Below, piece by piece: positions 42,985 to 52,996 of a DNA stretch of 64,000 bases. The DNA is from Niabella agricola. GTDB taxonomy: Bacteria; Bacteroidota; Bacteroidia; Chitinophagales; Chitinophagaceae. The notes beneath the pieces were generated by a model. It did no database searches and was not told the DNA's origin. It saw only the letters and a program-made list of their open reading frames with translations. A program made the translations under genes and the position numbers. The stretch covers positions 1,860,001 to 1,924,000 of the forward strand of contig NZ_JAJHIZ010000003.1 in NCBI RefSeq assembly GCF_021538615.1, read 5' to 3'. The first letter of the stretch is position 1. Each line of letters opens with the position of its first letter.

Positions 42985-45315
42985 TCAATCAGTTTTCCTT
43001 TTCAATAGCCTTCTTGTATTCCGGTCATCCACAACGGGCGGTTTTGTTTTCAGTTGTGCATCAATAACCGCGATCATTGCCATATTTACAATGTTGCTTA
43101 CGGTGCTGCCCAGCTGCAACAGGTGTACCGGTTTTTTTAATCCCATTACGATGGGTCCTACGGCATCCGTGGATCCGATTTCGAGCAGGATGTTATAGGC
43201 AATGTTTCCCGACGCTAAGTTAGGAAAGATCAGCGTGTTTACCTGTTGCCCTACCAGATCGCTAAACGGATATATTTCCTGCAGCAGACCGTTATTTAAT
43301 GCAATATTGGCCTGCATTTCACCGTCAACGATCAGGTCCGGCATTTTTTCTTTTACAAGTGCCCTTGCCTGCGATACCAGTTTGGCTTCCGGGGATTTGC
43401 TGCTGCCAAAGTTTGAATAACTGAGCATGGCAATGCGTGGCGTAAGGTTAAAGGCCCTTACTTCTTTTGCCGTCAGCAATACGATCTCCGCCAGTTCTTC
43501 TACCGTAGGGTTAAAGTTAACCGTGGTATCGGCGAGAAACAAAGGACCCTTTTTGGTCATTACCAGGTACATGCCCGCCACCCGGTTTACGCCAGGTTCG
43601 GTGCCGATGATCTGTAACGCCGGACGGATTGCTTCGTCATATTTTTTGGTAAGCCCCGCCAGCATGCAATCCGCATCGCCCTGTTCCACCATCATACAGC
43701 CGAAATGATTCCGCTCCTTCATCAGCTTGTGTGCCTCTTCCTTGGTATATCCCTTGCGGGCCCTCTTCCGGAAAAAAAGGTCGCCGTATTCCTTCCGCTT
43801 TTCGATCATATCTTCACTACGCGGATCAAAAATGACCATCCCCGAAATATCGATGCTGTTCTCCGCTGCAATAATCTCGATTTCTTTTTTATCTCCGATC
43901 AGCTGGGGATAACCGATCCCTTCATCCAAAACGATCTGGGCGGCTTTTAATATTTTCACGTTTTCACCCTCTGCAAATACGATACGTTTGGGAGCCGAAC
44001 GCGCCTTGGCCCCCATTGCCCGCAACACCTGGTTATCGACCCCGAGCCGCTTATCCAGTTCCCGGCTGTAATGTTCCCAGTCCTGTATCTGGTGATAGGC
44101 TACCCCCGTTTCCATAGCCGCCCGGGCCACAGCGGGTGCCACGGCTGTTAGCAAGCGCGGATCCAGCGGCTTGGGAATGATATAGTCTGCCCCAAAGGCC
44201 ATTTTTTCCTGGTTGTACGCCAGGTTTACGATATCGGGCACCGGCATTTTAGCCAGTCCCGCCAGGGCTCTTACAGCAGCCAGCTTCATTTCTGTATTGA
44301 TCACCCGGGCCCTTACATCAAGGGCGCCCCTGAAAATGTAGGGGAACCCGAGTACATTGTTTACCTGGTTGGGGTAATCGCTGCGGCCTGTTGCCATAAT
44401 GATATCTTTCCGGGCACCGGTAGCGGCTTCCCAGGAGATCTCGGGATCGGGATTGGCCATAGCAAATACAATCGGATTCTTAGCCATGCTTTTAACCATA
44501 TCCGCAGAAACGGTATTGCCGGCGCTCAGCCCGATAAATACGTCGGCGCCTTTCATGGCTTCAGCCAGGGTAAGCTCCCGGGTAGCATTGGCAAAAGGAA
44601 GCTTCATTTCTTCCAGATCGGTCCGCTCTTTACTTAAAACGCCATGTTTATCAAACATCAGGAAATTGGAAGGCTTTGCTCCCAGTTCCTGATACAGCAG
44701 CACACAGGCCATGGCCGCAGCCCCGGCACCATTTACCACAAATCTCACCTTATCGATCCTTTTTTTCTGGATTTCCAGGGCGTTGATCAGGGCTGCCGCA
44801 CTGATGATGGCGGTGCCATGCTGGTCGTCGTGCATAACAGGAATATTCATTTGCTTACGCAGTTCCTGTTCAATATAAAAACACTCGGGTGCCTTGATGT
44901 CTTCCAGGTTGATGCCGCCGAAAGTGGGCTCGAGTGCCTTAACAATCTCGACAAACTTCCGGGGGTCTTTTTCATTCACTTCAATATCGAACACATCGAT
45001 GTCGGCAAAGATCTTAAACAACACTCCCTTGCCTTCCATCACCGGCTTACCGGCCTCCGGCCCGATATCTCCCAAACCCAGTACCGCGGTGCCATTGCTG
45101 ATGACTGCCACCAGGTTTCCCTTTGCCGTATATTTATATACATTCTCAACATTCCTTGCAATTTCCAGGCAGGGTTCTGCCACCCCCGGCGAATAGGCCA
45201 GCGCCAGGTCCCGTTGGGTTTTTGCCTTTTTTGTTGGAACTACTTCAATTTTTCCCGGTCTACCTTTTGCGTGATAGGCCAATGCCTGTTCTTTTCGTAG
45301 ATCATTCTTTGCCAT
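42985..45315 (-). CDS. maeB: NADP-dependent malic enzyme with phosphotransacetylase-like domain
   Basis: 776 residues, the full length of the MaeB fusion type. The N-terminal malic-enzyme part ([53 protein letters not shown]) oxidatively decarboxylates malate to pyruvate with NADP. The C-terminal ~330 residues look like phosphate acetyltransferase ([40 protein letters not shown]) but serve as a regulatory acetyl-CoA-binding part in the family. ATG 45315 is the start. It lies 22 bp upstream of mlaE, but a functional link is not obvious. Confidence 0.95.
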   Translation of the reverse strand: MAKNDLRKEQALAYHAKGRPGKIEVVPTKKAKTQRDLALAYSPGVAEPCLEIARNVENVYKYTAKGNLVAVISNGTAVLGLGDIGPEAGKPVMEGKGVLFKIFADIDVFDIEVNEKDPRKFVEIVKALEPTFGGINLEDIKAPECFYIEQELRKQMNIPVMHDDQHGTAIISAAALINALEIQKKRIDKVRFVVNGAGAAAMACVLLYQELGAKPSNFLMFDKHGVLSKERTDLEEMKLPFANATRELTLAEAMKGADVFIGLSAGNTVSADMVKSMAKNPIVFAMANPDPEISWEAATGARKDIIMATGRSDYPNQVNNVLGFPYIFRGALDVRARVINTEMKLAAVRALAGLAKMPVPDIVNLAYNQEKMAFGADYIIPKPLDPRLLTAVAPAVARAAMETGVAYHQIQDWEHYSRELDKRLGVDNQVLRAMGAKARSAPKRIVFAEGENVKILKAAQIVLDEGIGYPQLIGDKKEIEIIAAENSIDISGMVIFDPRSEDMIEKRKEYGDLFFRKRARKGYTKEEAHKLMKERNHFGCMMVEQGDADCMLAGLTKKYDEAIRPALQIIGTEPGVNRVAGMYLVMTKKGPLFLADTTVNFNPTVEELAEIVLLTAKEVRAFNLTPRIAMLSYSNFGSSKSPEAKLVSQARALVKEKMPDLIVDGEMQANIALNNGLLQEIYPFSDLVGQQVNTLIFPNLASGNIAYNILLEIGSTDAVGPIVMGLKKPVHLLQLGSTVSNIVNMAMIAVIDAQLKTKPPVVDDRNTRRLLKRKTD

Positions 45316-45590
45316 ATGAATTCTTTCGGGTATTAACCGGTTTTAGACGCCCGAAAAGTAAACCAATCCGCCAAATGTGCAAAATAATTATTTGTTCCGG
45401 CAGGACGCTGTATCTCCTTAAAATGGGGGGGCAATTATTTCAGATCTGCATTACAGCAAACCGTCTTCTTCTACAGCATTGCAACAGAAAATTGCCTTCA
45501 GTAAGCACTGGCCGCGCTCCGGCACGAGCTTCTTTTGGCGTACCGATCCTGGTAAGATTATTAAAAGCAATTCCGCCAAAGAGGTCCCGG
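45316..45590. other. Intergenic spacer, no gene seen
   Basis: About 275 bp between two minus-strand genes. It holds a G7 run near 45425 and several short shadow frames. I see no supported gene or hairpin. Confidence 0.4.
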
Positions 45591-46442
45591 CTAGTTTTGG
45601 CGAATGGTTACCTTTTTTCCGGAGATTGCTGTTAAGGAGTCCCTCACCCTGGCCGTATCGGCTACTGCCGTACTCAGTTTCATAACAATAGCATATTGGA
45701 GAGAGTCCAGCTGCTCCAGTTCTACAGGCCATGAAATTTTCTTGAGCTGGTTATACCGTTTTGAAGCCCGGGGCTCCCTGGTGATTTCCAGCACATAGGT
45801 AGTCATACCCGGGGTTGCTGTTGAAACCGGAGTAGAACCTGTAGTTGTATTACCCGTAGTTGCCTGCTTTTTGGCCGTGTCTGCTGCCACCGGTGCTGCC
45901 TGATCGGGAGCCTGTACGATTTCCCGGTGCTCTCCTGTTTTGGAATAGAACCAGATGGTGGTTGCAACGGCAATGACCACCAGTACAATGATGATAATCG
46001 CCGGTTTTTTTGAACGGCCGTTTCCGGGTTTTTCTTCAATATAGCTCTGCGGAATGGTATTTCTTTCGGTAATGGGCACATCTTTCTTCCGCGGTGGAAG
46101 GGCTGCTGTATTTGAAACAAAATCATAAGAACCATCTGCTTTTTTCAGCAGGGTACCGATCCCGGTAAAAAGATACGGCTTCCCGGTATTTAAAAAACGG
46201 ACAGCATCTTCCAGTTGTGACTGCAGGTCGGAAATCGCTAAAACCTTCATTTTCCCGGTTTCCGAGGAAATGTAATCGACTACCGGCTCATCAAACCCGT
46301 TCACCGGCCGTTGTTCAAACCGCAGGGTTGGATGCTCCGGATCGCCGCTATCCTCGGCATAAAAGATCCCCAGCCCAGGCAAGCTTAACTGCTTATGGGC
46401 GAACAGGTATTGGGCTAATAATGACGCTAGTTTCACAAACAA
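45591..46442 (-). CDS. HU-CCDC81-like / SPOR-like membrane protein
   Basis: 283 residues. The N-terminal ~120 residues resemble the prokaryotic HU-CCDC81 domain (LLAQYLFAHKQLSLPGLGIF, MKVLAISDLQSQLEDAVRFL, YLFTGIGTLLKKADGSYDF). A basic segment and one TM helix (KKPAIIIIVLVVIAVATTIW) follow, then an Ala/Thr-rich linker. A SPOR-like C-terminus (YVLEITREPRASKRYNQLKK, VADTARVRDSLTAISGKKVT) ends it. The layout suggests a cytoplasmic HU-like part joined to a periplasmic peptidoglycan-binding part. Function not established. Confidence 0.8.
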   Translation of the reverse strand: MFVKLASLLAQYLFAHKQLSLPGLGIFYAEDSGDPEHPTLRFEQRPVNGFDEPVVDYISSETGKMKVLAISDLQSQLEDAVRFLNTGKPYLFTGIGTLLKKADGSYDFVSNTAALPPRKKDVPITERNTIPQSYIEEKPGNGRSKKPAIIIIVLVVIAVATTIWFYSKTGEHREIVQAPDQAAPVAADTAKKQATTGNTTTGSTPVSTATPGMTTYVLEITREPRASKRYNQLKKISWPVELEQLDSLQYAIVMKLSTAVADTARVRDSLTAISGKKVTIRQN

Positions 46443-46502
46443 TTAATTGAACTGCAATATATGCAACAATTGTCACACTTACAAAACTGCTTGTTTTTCA
46501 TG

Positions 46503-46510
46503 TACCTTTG
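46503..46510 (+). promoter_or_regulatory. Candidate -7 box (TACCTTTG)
   Basis: Exact TAnnTTTG match ending 7 bp before the ATG at 46518; the message would be leaderless or nearly so. No strong -33 box is seen. Confidence 0.45.
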
Positions 46511-46517
46511 GGGGGTT

Positions 46518-46832
46518 ATGTATACCAAGGAAGAAGAAGCTTTTATAAAATACTGGGAAGCCAACAGGCTTAAGAAAAAAAGGTCACTAAAAAATTTCCT
46601 GATCAGCACCCCACTTGGAATTTTACTGGTGATTGGTATTTTTATTAATTTTTTCAGCGGATGGTATAAAAAAGCGGCGATGGAGGCCAATGCAGATCCT
46701 TCGCTTTTTTTAATTTTGCTGATTGCCGGTATCATTATTGTTGCGTTTATTGCTGTCTTTTCGTCTTATCACAAGTGGGATATCAATGAAAACCACTACA
46801 AATCCTTGCTGGCCCGAAAGAACAAAAAGTAA
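46518..46832 (+). CDS. Small two-TM membrane protein of unknown function
   Basis: 104 residues from ATG 46518 (MYTKEEEAFIKYWEANRLKK). The earlier in-frame start lies upstream of the likely promoter. A charged, basic N-terminus precedes two hydrophobic helices (FLISTPLGILLVIGIFINFF and LFLILLIAGIIIVAFIAVFS), and the tail ends HYKSLLARKNKK. A conserved Bacteroidota membrane protein by style; no function can be given. It precedes the FKBP-like lipoprotein cluster by 46 bp. Confidence 0.75.
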   Translation: MYTKEEEAFIKYWEANRLKKKRSLKNFLISTPLGILLVIGIFINFFSGWYKKAAMEANADPSLFLILLIAGIIIVAFIAVFSSYHKWDINENHYKSLLARKNKK

Positions 46833-46878
46833 TTAGTTGATTATAAATAGATTCGTTTAAATTTTTTAAATTGAGAGA

Positions 46879-47421
46879 ATGAAAAAAACGTTATTCCTAC
46901 CCGTAGCGGCTGTTGCTGCCGCTGTAACGATGCTGGCTTCCTGTATTAAAAATGATGGACCTACCTGCTACCCCAATACGCTGGAAAAGGACAGGTCGGT
47001 GATCGATTCGTTTATCGGCAAAAATCCTTCTGTAGGTTATTTGAACTATAATACCACTTACAGCGCCTATATGGGTGTTGCAGACCCCGGTACCGGCAGC
47101 CAGCCAAAAGATGATTCGCTGATTAGCTTTAAATATACCATGTCGCTCATGAATGGAACTGAGATCGGAACATCGGAAGAAATTAAAACAAACTCGAACG
47201 GAACACCACTTCGTTTAAAAGACCTAATGGACCAGCAGGGGCAGCCCTCACTTTATTATGCGGCGCTTTCACCGTTGAAAAAAGGCGGCAAATTTAAAGT
47301 GATCCTTCCTTCTTCCATTTATTTTTCCTGTGCTCCGCAAACGATTAACGGGAAAAGTATTCCCGGCTATTCCCAGCTGATCTACGATTATACGCTCACC
47401 GATGTAAAAGCGCCGAACTAA
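46879..47421 (+). CDS. FKBP-like lipoprotein 1 (divergent)
   Basis: 180 residues. Signal peptide with lipobox LASC at Cys22. Second Cys at 30, third at 151 in the region equivalent to the FKBP flap (SIYFSCAPQ). The domain keeps the outline of FKBP-type peptidyl-prolyl isomerases (VADPGTGSQPKDDSLISFKY, LSPLKKGGKFKVILPSS, YDYTLTDVKAP), but usual active-site aromatic positions are poorly kept, so isomerase activity is uncertain. Its stop and the next ATG share one base (TAATG). Confidence 0.8.
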   Translation: MKKTLFLPVAAVAAAVTMLASCIKNDGPTCYPNTLEKDRSVIDSFIGKNPSVGYLNYNTTYSAYMGVADPGTGSQPKDDSLISFKYTMSLMNGTEIGTSEEIKTNSNGTPLRLKDLMDQQGQPSLYYAALSPLKKGGKFKVILPSSIYFSCAPQTINGKSIPGYSQLIYDYTLTDVKAPN

Positions 47422-47957
47422 TGCAGGGCCAGGGTATAAAAAAGCGGTTCCTGCTCTTCCTGCCCGCCTTGTTTGTGCTGCTGCTGATTGTCCGGTGCTC
47501 CAAATCGGACGATCAATCCAGCTGTACTGTTAAACTATCGCTGAGCCAGGACCGGCAGATCATTGATTCTTTTCTGCAAAAGAACGGGACCAATGCGTTG
47601 TACCGCTTCGACGAACAGGCATCCGTTTACTATTATATCGAAAATCCCGGAACCGGTACTACCAAACCAACGATTGATTCACTGGTTTCCTTCCGGTATA
47701 CCGGAAAATTGATAAATGGAACCATTGTAGATTCCCTTACCATAAAGCAACCGCCTACCGCCCCTTTAAGGAACTATAGCTCCGGCGTGTATGTTGTTTA
47801 TGCCATCAGCAAAATTTCAAAGGGAGGAAAGATCCGGTTGGTGATCCCTTCTTCTTCACAATTTGGCTGTCTTCCGGTAATGGGCGTTAACATGGTACCC
47901 GCAAATTCACAGCTGGTTTATGAATACGAGCTTACCGACATGACCAGCAATCAGTAA
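47421..47957 (+). CDS. FKBP-like lipoprotein 2 (divergent)
   Basis: 178 residues. Signal peptide LLLIVRC with lipidated Cys26, then Cys35 and Cys150 (FGCLP). FKBP outline: ENPGTGTTKPTIDSLVSFRY, TGKLINGTIVDS, ISKISKGGKIRLVIPSSSQF and YEYELTDM. The start overlaps the previous stop by one base, which argues for coupled translation. Like copy 1 it lacks part of the standard catalytic residues and may act as a binding protein. Confidence 0.8.
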   Translation: MQGQGIKKRFLLFLPALFVLLLIVRCSKSDDQSSCTVKLSLSQDRQIIDSFLQKNGTNALYRFDEQASVYYYIENPGTGTTKPTIDSLVSFRYTGKLINGTIVDSLTIKQPPTAPLRNYSSGVYVVYAISKISKGGKIRLVIPSSSQFGCLPVMGVNMVPANSQLVYEYELTDMTSNQ

Positions 47958-47979
47958 TTCAAAAAAGTTTAAACCTGGT

Positions 47980-48471
47980 ATGAAAAAATTATATGGACTG
48001 GCACTCATAGCAGCCGTTGGGCTGCTCGGTTGCCTGAAAAATAATGATGTTAAACAATGTACTCCCAAAACAGTGGAAAGTGAAAAGGCGGCAATGACGA
48101 AATTTGCTGCAGACAGTGCTATAAATGTTACTGTTGATCCCAGCGGCCTGATGTATGAGGTCATTACACCAGGCACAGGCGCCACACCTACCCTTACCAG
48201 CACCGTAACGGCAAAGTATGTGGGCAGGTATGTATCAACTGGTCAGCAATTTGACGCCTCGGCAGATGGAGTTTCCTTTCCTTTGGGCAACGTGATCCAG
48301 GGATGGCAGTTAGGCATCCCAAAAATTAAAGAAGGGGGAAAAATCAAACTGATCATACCTTCTTCACTGGCATATGGTTGTGCCGCCGCACGGAACCCTT
48401 ATACCGGACAGGTAACAATGCCTCCGGATCAGGTTCTCTACTTTTTTGTAGAGCTGACAAAGGTTCAGTAA
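47980..48471 (+). CDS. FKBP-type peptidyl-prolyl isomerase lipoprotein 3
   Basis: 163 residues with lipobox LLGC (Cys18), Cys27 and Cys134. The FKBP domain is more standard here: YEVITPGTGATPTLTSTVTA, YVGRYVSTGQQFDASADG, FPLGNVIQGWQLGIPKIKEG, KLIIPSSLAYGCAAARN and YFFVELTKVQ. An outer- or inner-membrane-anchored folding helper in the periplasm is inferred. The terminator at 48512-48534 closes this three-gene unit. Confidence 0.88.
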   Translation: MKKLYGLALIAAVGLLGCLKNNDVKQCTPKTVESEKAAMTKFAADSAINVTVDPSGLMYEVITPGTGATPTLTSTVTAKYVGRYVSTGQQFDASADGVSFPLGNVIQGWQLGIPKIKEGGKIKLIIPSSLAYGCAAARNPYTGQVTMPPDQVLYFFVELTKVQ

Positions 48472-48511
48472 GTCATGAAGGATACAGTAGTATTCAATAG
48501 CACATTTATAC

Positions 48512-48534
48512 AACCCCGGTTTACCGGGGTTTTT
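48512..48534 (+). terminator. Intrinsic terminator after FKBP lipoprotein 3
   Basis: Stem AACCCCGG (48512-48519), loop TTTA, CCGGGGTT (48524-48531) and a short T run. Confidence 0.85.
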
Positions 48535-48702
48535 GCTATCAAAAGGATGTTTGATTGCAGATTATAAACGATCCGCCCCGGTCTTTTACCAATAATGTTA
48601 ATCCTTTAGAAAAAGCCTTATGGCTGTCTGCACAGTCCGGCCATTTATGTAAATTCGCCCCGGAAGGACAAGATCCTTTCACAGCACCATTAACACATCA
48701 TC

Positions 48703-49197
48703 ATGAACAAAAAAATATACGCCGGCCTCGCGGTTATACTTGGCCTGCTGATCATTGGCTGTATCAAGGAAGAAACCACTATTGCCTGTGACCTAAGACC
48801 TGCCACAAGCGATACCGCGCAAATGCGCAAATATATCCGAGACAGCACCATCTCCGCAGATGTCGACACCACCAACTGGATGATGTGGCAGGTAATCCGG
48901 GAAGGCAGCGGAGCCCGGCCCGAACCCAATAGCCTGGTAACTGTTAAATATATGGGGCGGCTGATGACCGGTCAGGGGTTTGATTCAAGTTTTGTTAAAA
49001 ATCCCGATGGTGCAGTACTTCGGCTAAATCAGGTGATTCCCGGCCTGTACCTCGGACTGTCGAGGATCCGAGAGGGAGGAGCGATCAAGCTGATCATCCC
49101 TTCCGCACTGGGATATGGATGTGATTCCCGCTATGGCTCACTGGCCAACCAACCGCTGTTTTTTAATATTGAACTGGTCAAAGTAAGTAATCAGTAA
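48703..49197 (+). CDS. FKBP-type peptidyl-prolyl isomerase lipoprotein 4
   Basis: 164 residues with lipobox IIGC (Cys20), Cys29 and Cys140. FKBP domain: WQVIREGSGARPEPNSLVTV, YMGRLMTGQGFDSSFVKNPD, LNQVIPGLYLGLSRIREGG, LIIPSALGYGCDSRYGS and FFNIELVKVS. It is separated from the first three by a terminator and so has its own transcription. It repeats their three-cysteine pattern. Confidence 0.88.
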   Translation: MNKKIYAGLAVILGLLIIGCIKEETTIACDLRPATSDTAQMRKYIRDSTISADVDTTNWMMWQVIREGSGARPEPNSLVTVKYMGRLMTGQGFDSSFVKNPDGAVLRLNQVIPGLYLGLSRIREGGAIKLIIPSALGYGCDSRYGSLANQPLFFNIELVKVSNQ

Positions 49198-49348
49198 CTG
49201 GTTGAACGTCCTTCCTATTAATCTTATGGTTCCATCCCGGATCAAAAGATCCACGCCCCCGCAAAGCAGACCGGCATTATGAATACACCCTTTGTTTTTC
49301 TCCCGGATCAGTCGCTTTGTTGTAATTTCGGCCACTAAAGATTGAACC

Positions 49349-50791
49349 ATGCAATACGAACCGATTTCGGTTTTTGATATGTTAAAAATCGGGGTGGGAC
49401 CTTCCAGTTCGCATACCCTGGGGCCCTGGCGGGCAGCTGAACGCTTTCTTGAGTATTTGAAGCAGCAGGAGCAACTGGAACAGGTAACCGGCCTGAAAAT
49501 CCTATTGTACGGGTCGCTTGCCAAAACAGGTGTAGGCCATGGTACCGACATTGCAGTGCAGTTGGGACTTTGTGGTTATGATCCCGTAACGTTCGATGTA
49601 GAAAAAATTGATACAACGATTGCCGGTATACGGCAAACACAGCGCCTGATGCTGGCCGGAAGCAGGTCTATCGTTTTTGATCCGCAAACAGCGATTGAAT
49701 TCCTTTTTACAGAAACCCTGCCCTATCATTCCAACGGGCTCACCTTCCTGGCTGCATTGGACAATGGCGAGCACATCGCCAAAACCTATTATTCCATTGG
49801 CGGCGGCTTTGTAAAAGAAGAAGGAGAAGATACCGTTTTAAACAATAACCTGCTTCTACCCTTTCCTATCGACAAAGCAGACGACCTGTTGCGCTGGAGT
49901 ATTAAAACAGGACTTTCCATCAGCGACATTGTAGCAGAGAATGAGCAGGCCTGGCGCAGCGAGCAAGCGACCAGTGAAGGGCTTACAAAAATATGGGATG
50001 CCATGCGCGACTGTGTGTACCGGGGTTGCCATAAGACCGGGGTACTACCGGGTGGTTTAAATGTACGAAGACGCGCCGCGGCCCTCAACAAAAAGCTCAT
50101 AGGGAACGCATTCTATTCTTCTTATGAAGAATGGATCCGGCTGATCCGGGAAGGTGGCAGTAGTTTCCGTTATACGCTGGACTGGGTGAGCTGTTTTGCA
50201 TTGGCGGTAAACGAAGAGAATGCATCCTTTGGACGGGTGGTAACTGCACCCACCAATGGCTCGGCCGGGGTGATCCCGGCGGTGTTACATTATTTTATTA
50301 TCTTCTGTACTGATACGGCGTATGAGATCAGCACCGCTGAACGGATCCGGAAGTTTCTGATGACCGCCGCAGAGATCGGCAGCATCTTCAAAAAAGAGTC
50401 CACCATCTCCGCGGCCATGGGCGGCTGCCAGGCCGAGATCGGAGTGTCTTCCTCGATGGCCGCGGCCGCTTTAACAGAAGGGTTGGGCGGCTCCCAAAAG
50501 CAGGCAATGATGGCCGCTGAAATTGCCATGGAACATCATTTGGGTATGACCTGTGATCCGATTGGGGGCCTGGTACAGGTACCCTGCATCGAGCGGAATA
50601 CCATGGGAGCCATTAAGGCCATTACCGCATCACAGCTCGCCCTGCAAAGCACCCCCGATTTTGCACGGGTATCTCTGGATGATGTGATTAAAACCATGTG
50701 GGATACGGCACAGGATATGAACTTTAAATACAAAGAAACTGCGGATGGCGGGCTGGCCATCAACGTACCGCTGAGTTTGCCGGAATGTTAA
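49349..50791 (+). CDS. sdaA: L-serine ammonia-lyase (iron-sulfur type)
   Basis: 480 residues; converts L-serine to pyruvate and ammonia with a 4Fe-4S cluster. The beta-domain start [20 protein letters not shown] and the alpha-domain [51 protein letters not shown] are the family signatures. The three conserved Cys likely bind the cluster. Single-chain form, as in many Bacteroidota. Cytoplasmic. Confidence 0.95.
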   Translation: MQYEPISVFDMLKIGVGPSSSHTLGPWRAAERFLEYLKQQEQLEQVTGLKILLYGSLAKTGVGHGTDIAVQLGLCGYDPVTFDVEKIDTTIAGIRQTQRLMLAGSRSIVFDPQTAIEFLFTETLPYHSNGLTFLAALDNGEHIAKTYYSIGGGFVKEEGEDTVLNNNLLLPFPIDKADDLLRWSIKTGLSISDIVAENEQAWRSEQATSEGLTKIWDAMRDCVYRGCHKTGVLPGGLNVRRRAAALNKKLIGNAFYSSYEEWIRLIREGGSSFRYTLDWVSCFALAVNEENASFGRVVTAPTNGSAGVIPAVLHYFIIFCTDTAYEISTAERIRKFLMTAAEIGSIFKKESTISAAMGGCQAEIGVSSSMAAAALTEGLGGSQKQAMMAAEIAMEHHLGMTCDPIGGLVQVPCIERNTMGAIKAITASQLALQSTPDFARVSLDDVIKTMWDTAQDMNFKYKETADGGLAINVPLSLPEC

Positions 50792-51029
50792 CTGATCAAT
50801 CCCCTGCAGATCATCGGGGCTGGAACCTTTCCCCTTCGGGGAATGTAAAATAACCAGTGAGAAATATCAAATGTAGAAGTGATGATACCGTTACCATTCC
50901 GTGTTCTTCCTCCGGTTGATATCTGAAGATAACAGGGAATAGCGGGCAGGGTGCTGGAAGAAGCGAAGTCCACCAGGCAGAAATGAAAACTCAACCTGAA
51001 ACTTTAAATTTTAAACCTGGAACCCTAAA
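50792..51029. other. Intergenic region between convergent genes
   Basis: A compact hairpin TTCCCC-TTC-GGGGAA (50829-50843) lies near the sdaA end, without a T tract. Near 50995-51020, A/T-rich repeat-like words (AAACTTTAAATTTTAAACC) occur. No gene. Confidence 0.4.
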
Positions 51030-51491
51030 CTATCCCTCATACCCCACATCTTCCGCCAGGTTTCTTCCGTCGGCCGCGGCGGTAGCCAGCTCGTCGCAGC
51101 GGTTGTTATACGGGTTTTCGGCATGGCCCTTTACCCATACAAACCGGATCTGGAACTTCTTGGCAAGATGGTAGTATTGCATCCAAAGGTCTTTATTCTT
51201 TTTCCCGCCTTTAAAATCGGTACGAACCCAGTTATTCAGCCACCCTTTGGTAACCGAATTTACCACATACTGGCTGTCGGAATAAATAGTAACGGCCAGC
51301 TCCGCCGTTTTCAAGGTTTTGAGGCCTTCAATTACAGCCATCAATTCCATGCGGTTGTTCGTAGTGCGCCGGAAACCGCCGGATAATTCTTTCAGGTGCC
51401 TTCCATACATTAACAACACACCATAACCACCGGGCCCCGGATTGCCGCGGGCTGCACCATCGGTATAAATCGTAATTCCCTGAGACTGCAT
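51030..51491 (-). CDS. rnhA: Ribonuclease HI
   Basis: 153 residues from ATG 51491 (MQSQGITIYTDGAARGNPGP). Degrades RNA in RNA-DNA hybrids. Acidic metal ligands are visible in YTDGAARGNPG, RMELMAVIEGL, YSDSQYV and CDELAT. The Lys/Trp-rich handle is ITKG-like (VTKGWLNNWVRTDFKGGKKN). Divergent from the DUF4846 gene. Confidence 0.95.
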   Translation of the reverse strand: MQSQGITIYTDGAARGNPGPGGYGVLLMYGRHLKELSGGFRRTTNNRMELMAVIEGLKTLKTAELAVTIYSDSQYVVNSVTKGWLNNWVRTDFKGGKKNKDLWMQYYHLAKKFQIRFVWVKGHAENPYNNRCDELATAAADGRNLAEDVGYEG

Positions 51492-51592
51492 AGCGAACAA
51501 AGATAATGTTTGGCTTCATAACCGGTTTATGGATCTTTTCAAAACCAGACTCTCATTCAATAAAAGCTCCCATTATGATTTTAACCTGCAAC

Positions 51593-52453
51593 ATGAAATC
51601 CATTAGGGCCCCTATATTCTGCCATTGCCTGGCTGTACTTTTCCTGCCAGGTTGTGGCCAGACAACAGCACCGTCCCCTGCATCCGTTCCTGTAACACCG
51701 GAGCCGGTTCTGGCCAATACAGCCTTGTCTGTTTCCGGTATCGGCACACCTCCGGGGTATACCCGCGGCAGCATCCCGGCTACTGATTTTGGTTACTATC
51801 TGAAACAGTTAAAACTTAAAAGCGGCCATACTGTTTTTCTTTTTAACGGAACGCCAAAAGCTAACCAACAGGCCCAGTATGCTGTACTGGATATCAGTGT
51901 TGGAAAAAAAGATCTCCAACAATGTGCAGATGCCGTGATGCGCCTGCGGGCGGAATACCTGTTTAAGAAAAAACGATTTGAACAGATCCGGTTTTATGCC
52001 GGCGACGGTACATGGATTTCGTACGACGGCTGGCTGAAAGGAACACGGTACAAACTTTCCGGGAACCGGCTGGTCACCATTCGCAGCAACCCCGCGCCTC
52101 CTACACACGCATCCCTTCTGCAGTATCTTGACGTGGTATTTTCCTATTGTGGCACCGCTACATTGCCGGCCTCCCTGTATAAAAAGCCTATAGCAGCAAT
52201 GCAACCGGGCGATGTACTGTTAAAACCCGGCGCGCCCGGGCATGCAGTGATCGTCATCGATATGGCACAAAACAAAAAAGGTGAAAAGATCTACCTCCTC
52301 GCCCAAAGCTATATGCCGGCACAGGACATTCATATTCTCAAAAATCCCTCCGGCAGGCATTCTGGTCCCTGGTATCTGCTAAAAAACAGTGCCCTAAGCA
52401 TTCAAACGCCGGAATGGACCTTTTACAGCGATCAGTTGTATGGATGGAAATAA
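51593..52453 (+). CDS. DUF4846 lipoprotein
   Basis: 286 residues from ATG 51593 (MKSIRAPIFCHCLAVLFLPG). Another in-frame ATG at 51575 is possible. The lipobox LPGC predicts lipid anchoring. Mature domain signatures are PPGYTRGSIPATDFGYYLKQ, FNGTPKANQQAQYAVLDISV, QQCADAVMRLRAEYLF and MQPGDVLLKPGAPGHAVIVI. This matches the DUF4846 family, which has a CHAP/NlpC-like look in its C-terminal part (GHAVIVIDMA, SGPWYLL); function unknown. Confidence 0.85.
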   Translation: MKSIRAPIFCHCLAVLFLPGCGQTTAPSPASVPVTPEPVLANTALSVSGIGTPPGYTRGSIPATDFGYYLKQLKLKSGHTVFLFNGTPKANQQAQYAVLDISVGKKDLQQCADAVMRLRAEYLFKKKRFEQIRFYAGDGTWISYDGWLKGTRYKLSGNRLVTIRSNPAPPTHASLLQYLDVVFSYCGTATLPASLYKKPIAAMQPGDVLLKPGAPGHAVIVIDMAQNKKGEKIYLLAQSYMPAQDIHILKNPSGRHSGPWYLLKNSALSIQTPEWTFYSDQLYGWK

Positions 52454-52465
52454 AATGAGCCTCAG

Positions 52466-52930
52466 TTACGATTCCCCATCCCGAAGCAGCCGTTGATCCA
52501 TACGAAGATGCCTGCTATAGATTACTTTTACGCTTTTAAAATCCGGATGTGCGGGATTTAAAAGATAATTATACTCCTCCGGCATCACAGCAGAAGGAAC
52601 TTTTAAGGCGAAAAACGTACCGTCCTTCACAAACCGGTCGCCGATGTTTTTTAACTGGTCGGGTGCCGGGTGATGGAACCAGTCATCCGGAAGCAATGCC
52701 GTAGAAAATGTACGGATACTCCGTTCCGGTATCTCCAAACCCAGGATGCAAAGGTCCAGCTTTATAATTGTGGTAATATGCACCACGCTTTCCAGCAGCG
52801 CTAATGACGGAGACGCTGCTGTATAAAGCACATAGGTACCTTTGCTATGCCAGCGGCCTGGGAAACGCGCAGCGCCCGTGCCACTTAGGTCATCGATATA
52901 AGCGCATTTACTGATTCGGTAAACTTTCAT
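52466..52930 (-). CDS. RES-domain toxin of a RES/Xre toxin-antitoxin pair
   Basis: 154 residues from ATG 52930 (MKVYRISKCAYIDDLSGTGA). RES-domain motifs are VYRIS, GAARFPGRWHSKGTYVLYTA (the conserved Arg) and SLALLESVVH (the conserved Glu). Characterised members (MbcT, ParT, Res) deplete NAD or modify it and arrest growth. The partner antitoxin lies upstream, 66 bp away on the same strand. The toxin is thus the second gene of the module, and convergent with the DUF4846 gene. Confidence 0.85.
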   Translation of the reverse strand: MKVYRISKCAYIDDLSGTGAARFPGRWHSKGTYVLYTAASPSLALLESVVHITTIIKLDLCILGLEIPERSIRTFSTALLPDDWFHHPAPDQLKNIGDRFVKDGTFFALKVPSAVMPEEYNYLLNPAHPDFKSVKVIYSRHLRMDQRLLRDGES

Positions 52931-52996
52931 GTTTCGCTGTTTGCAGTGCGGCATATGCCGCCATGAAACCAGCCGGTTGTATAACCGCTGATTTAC

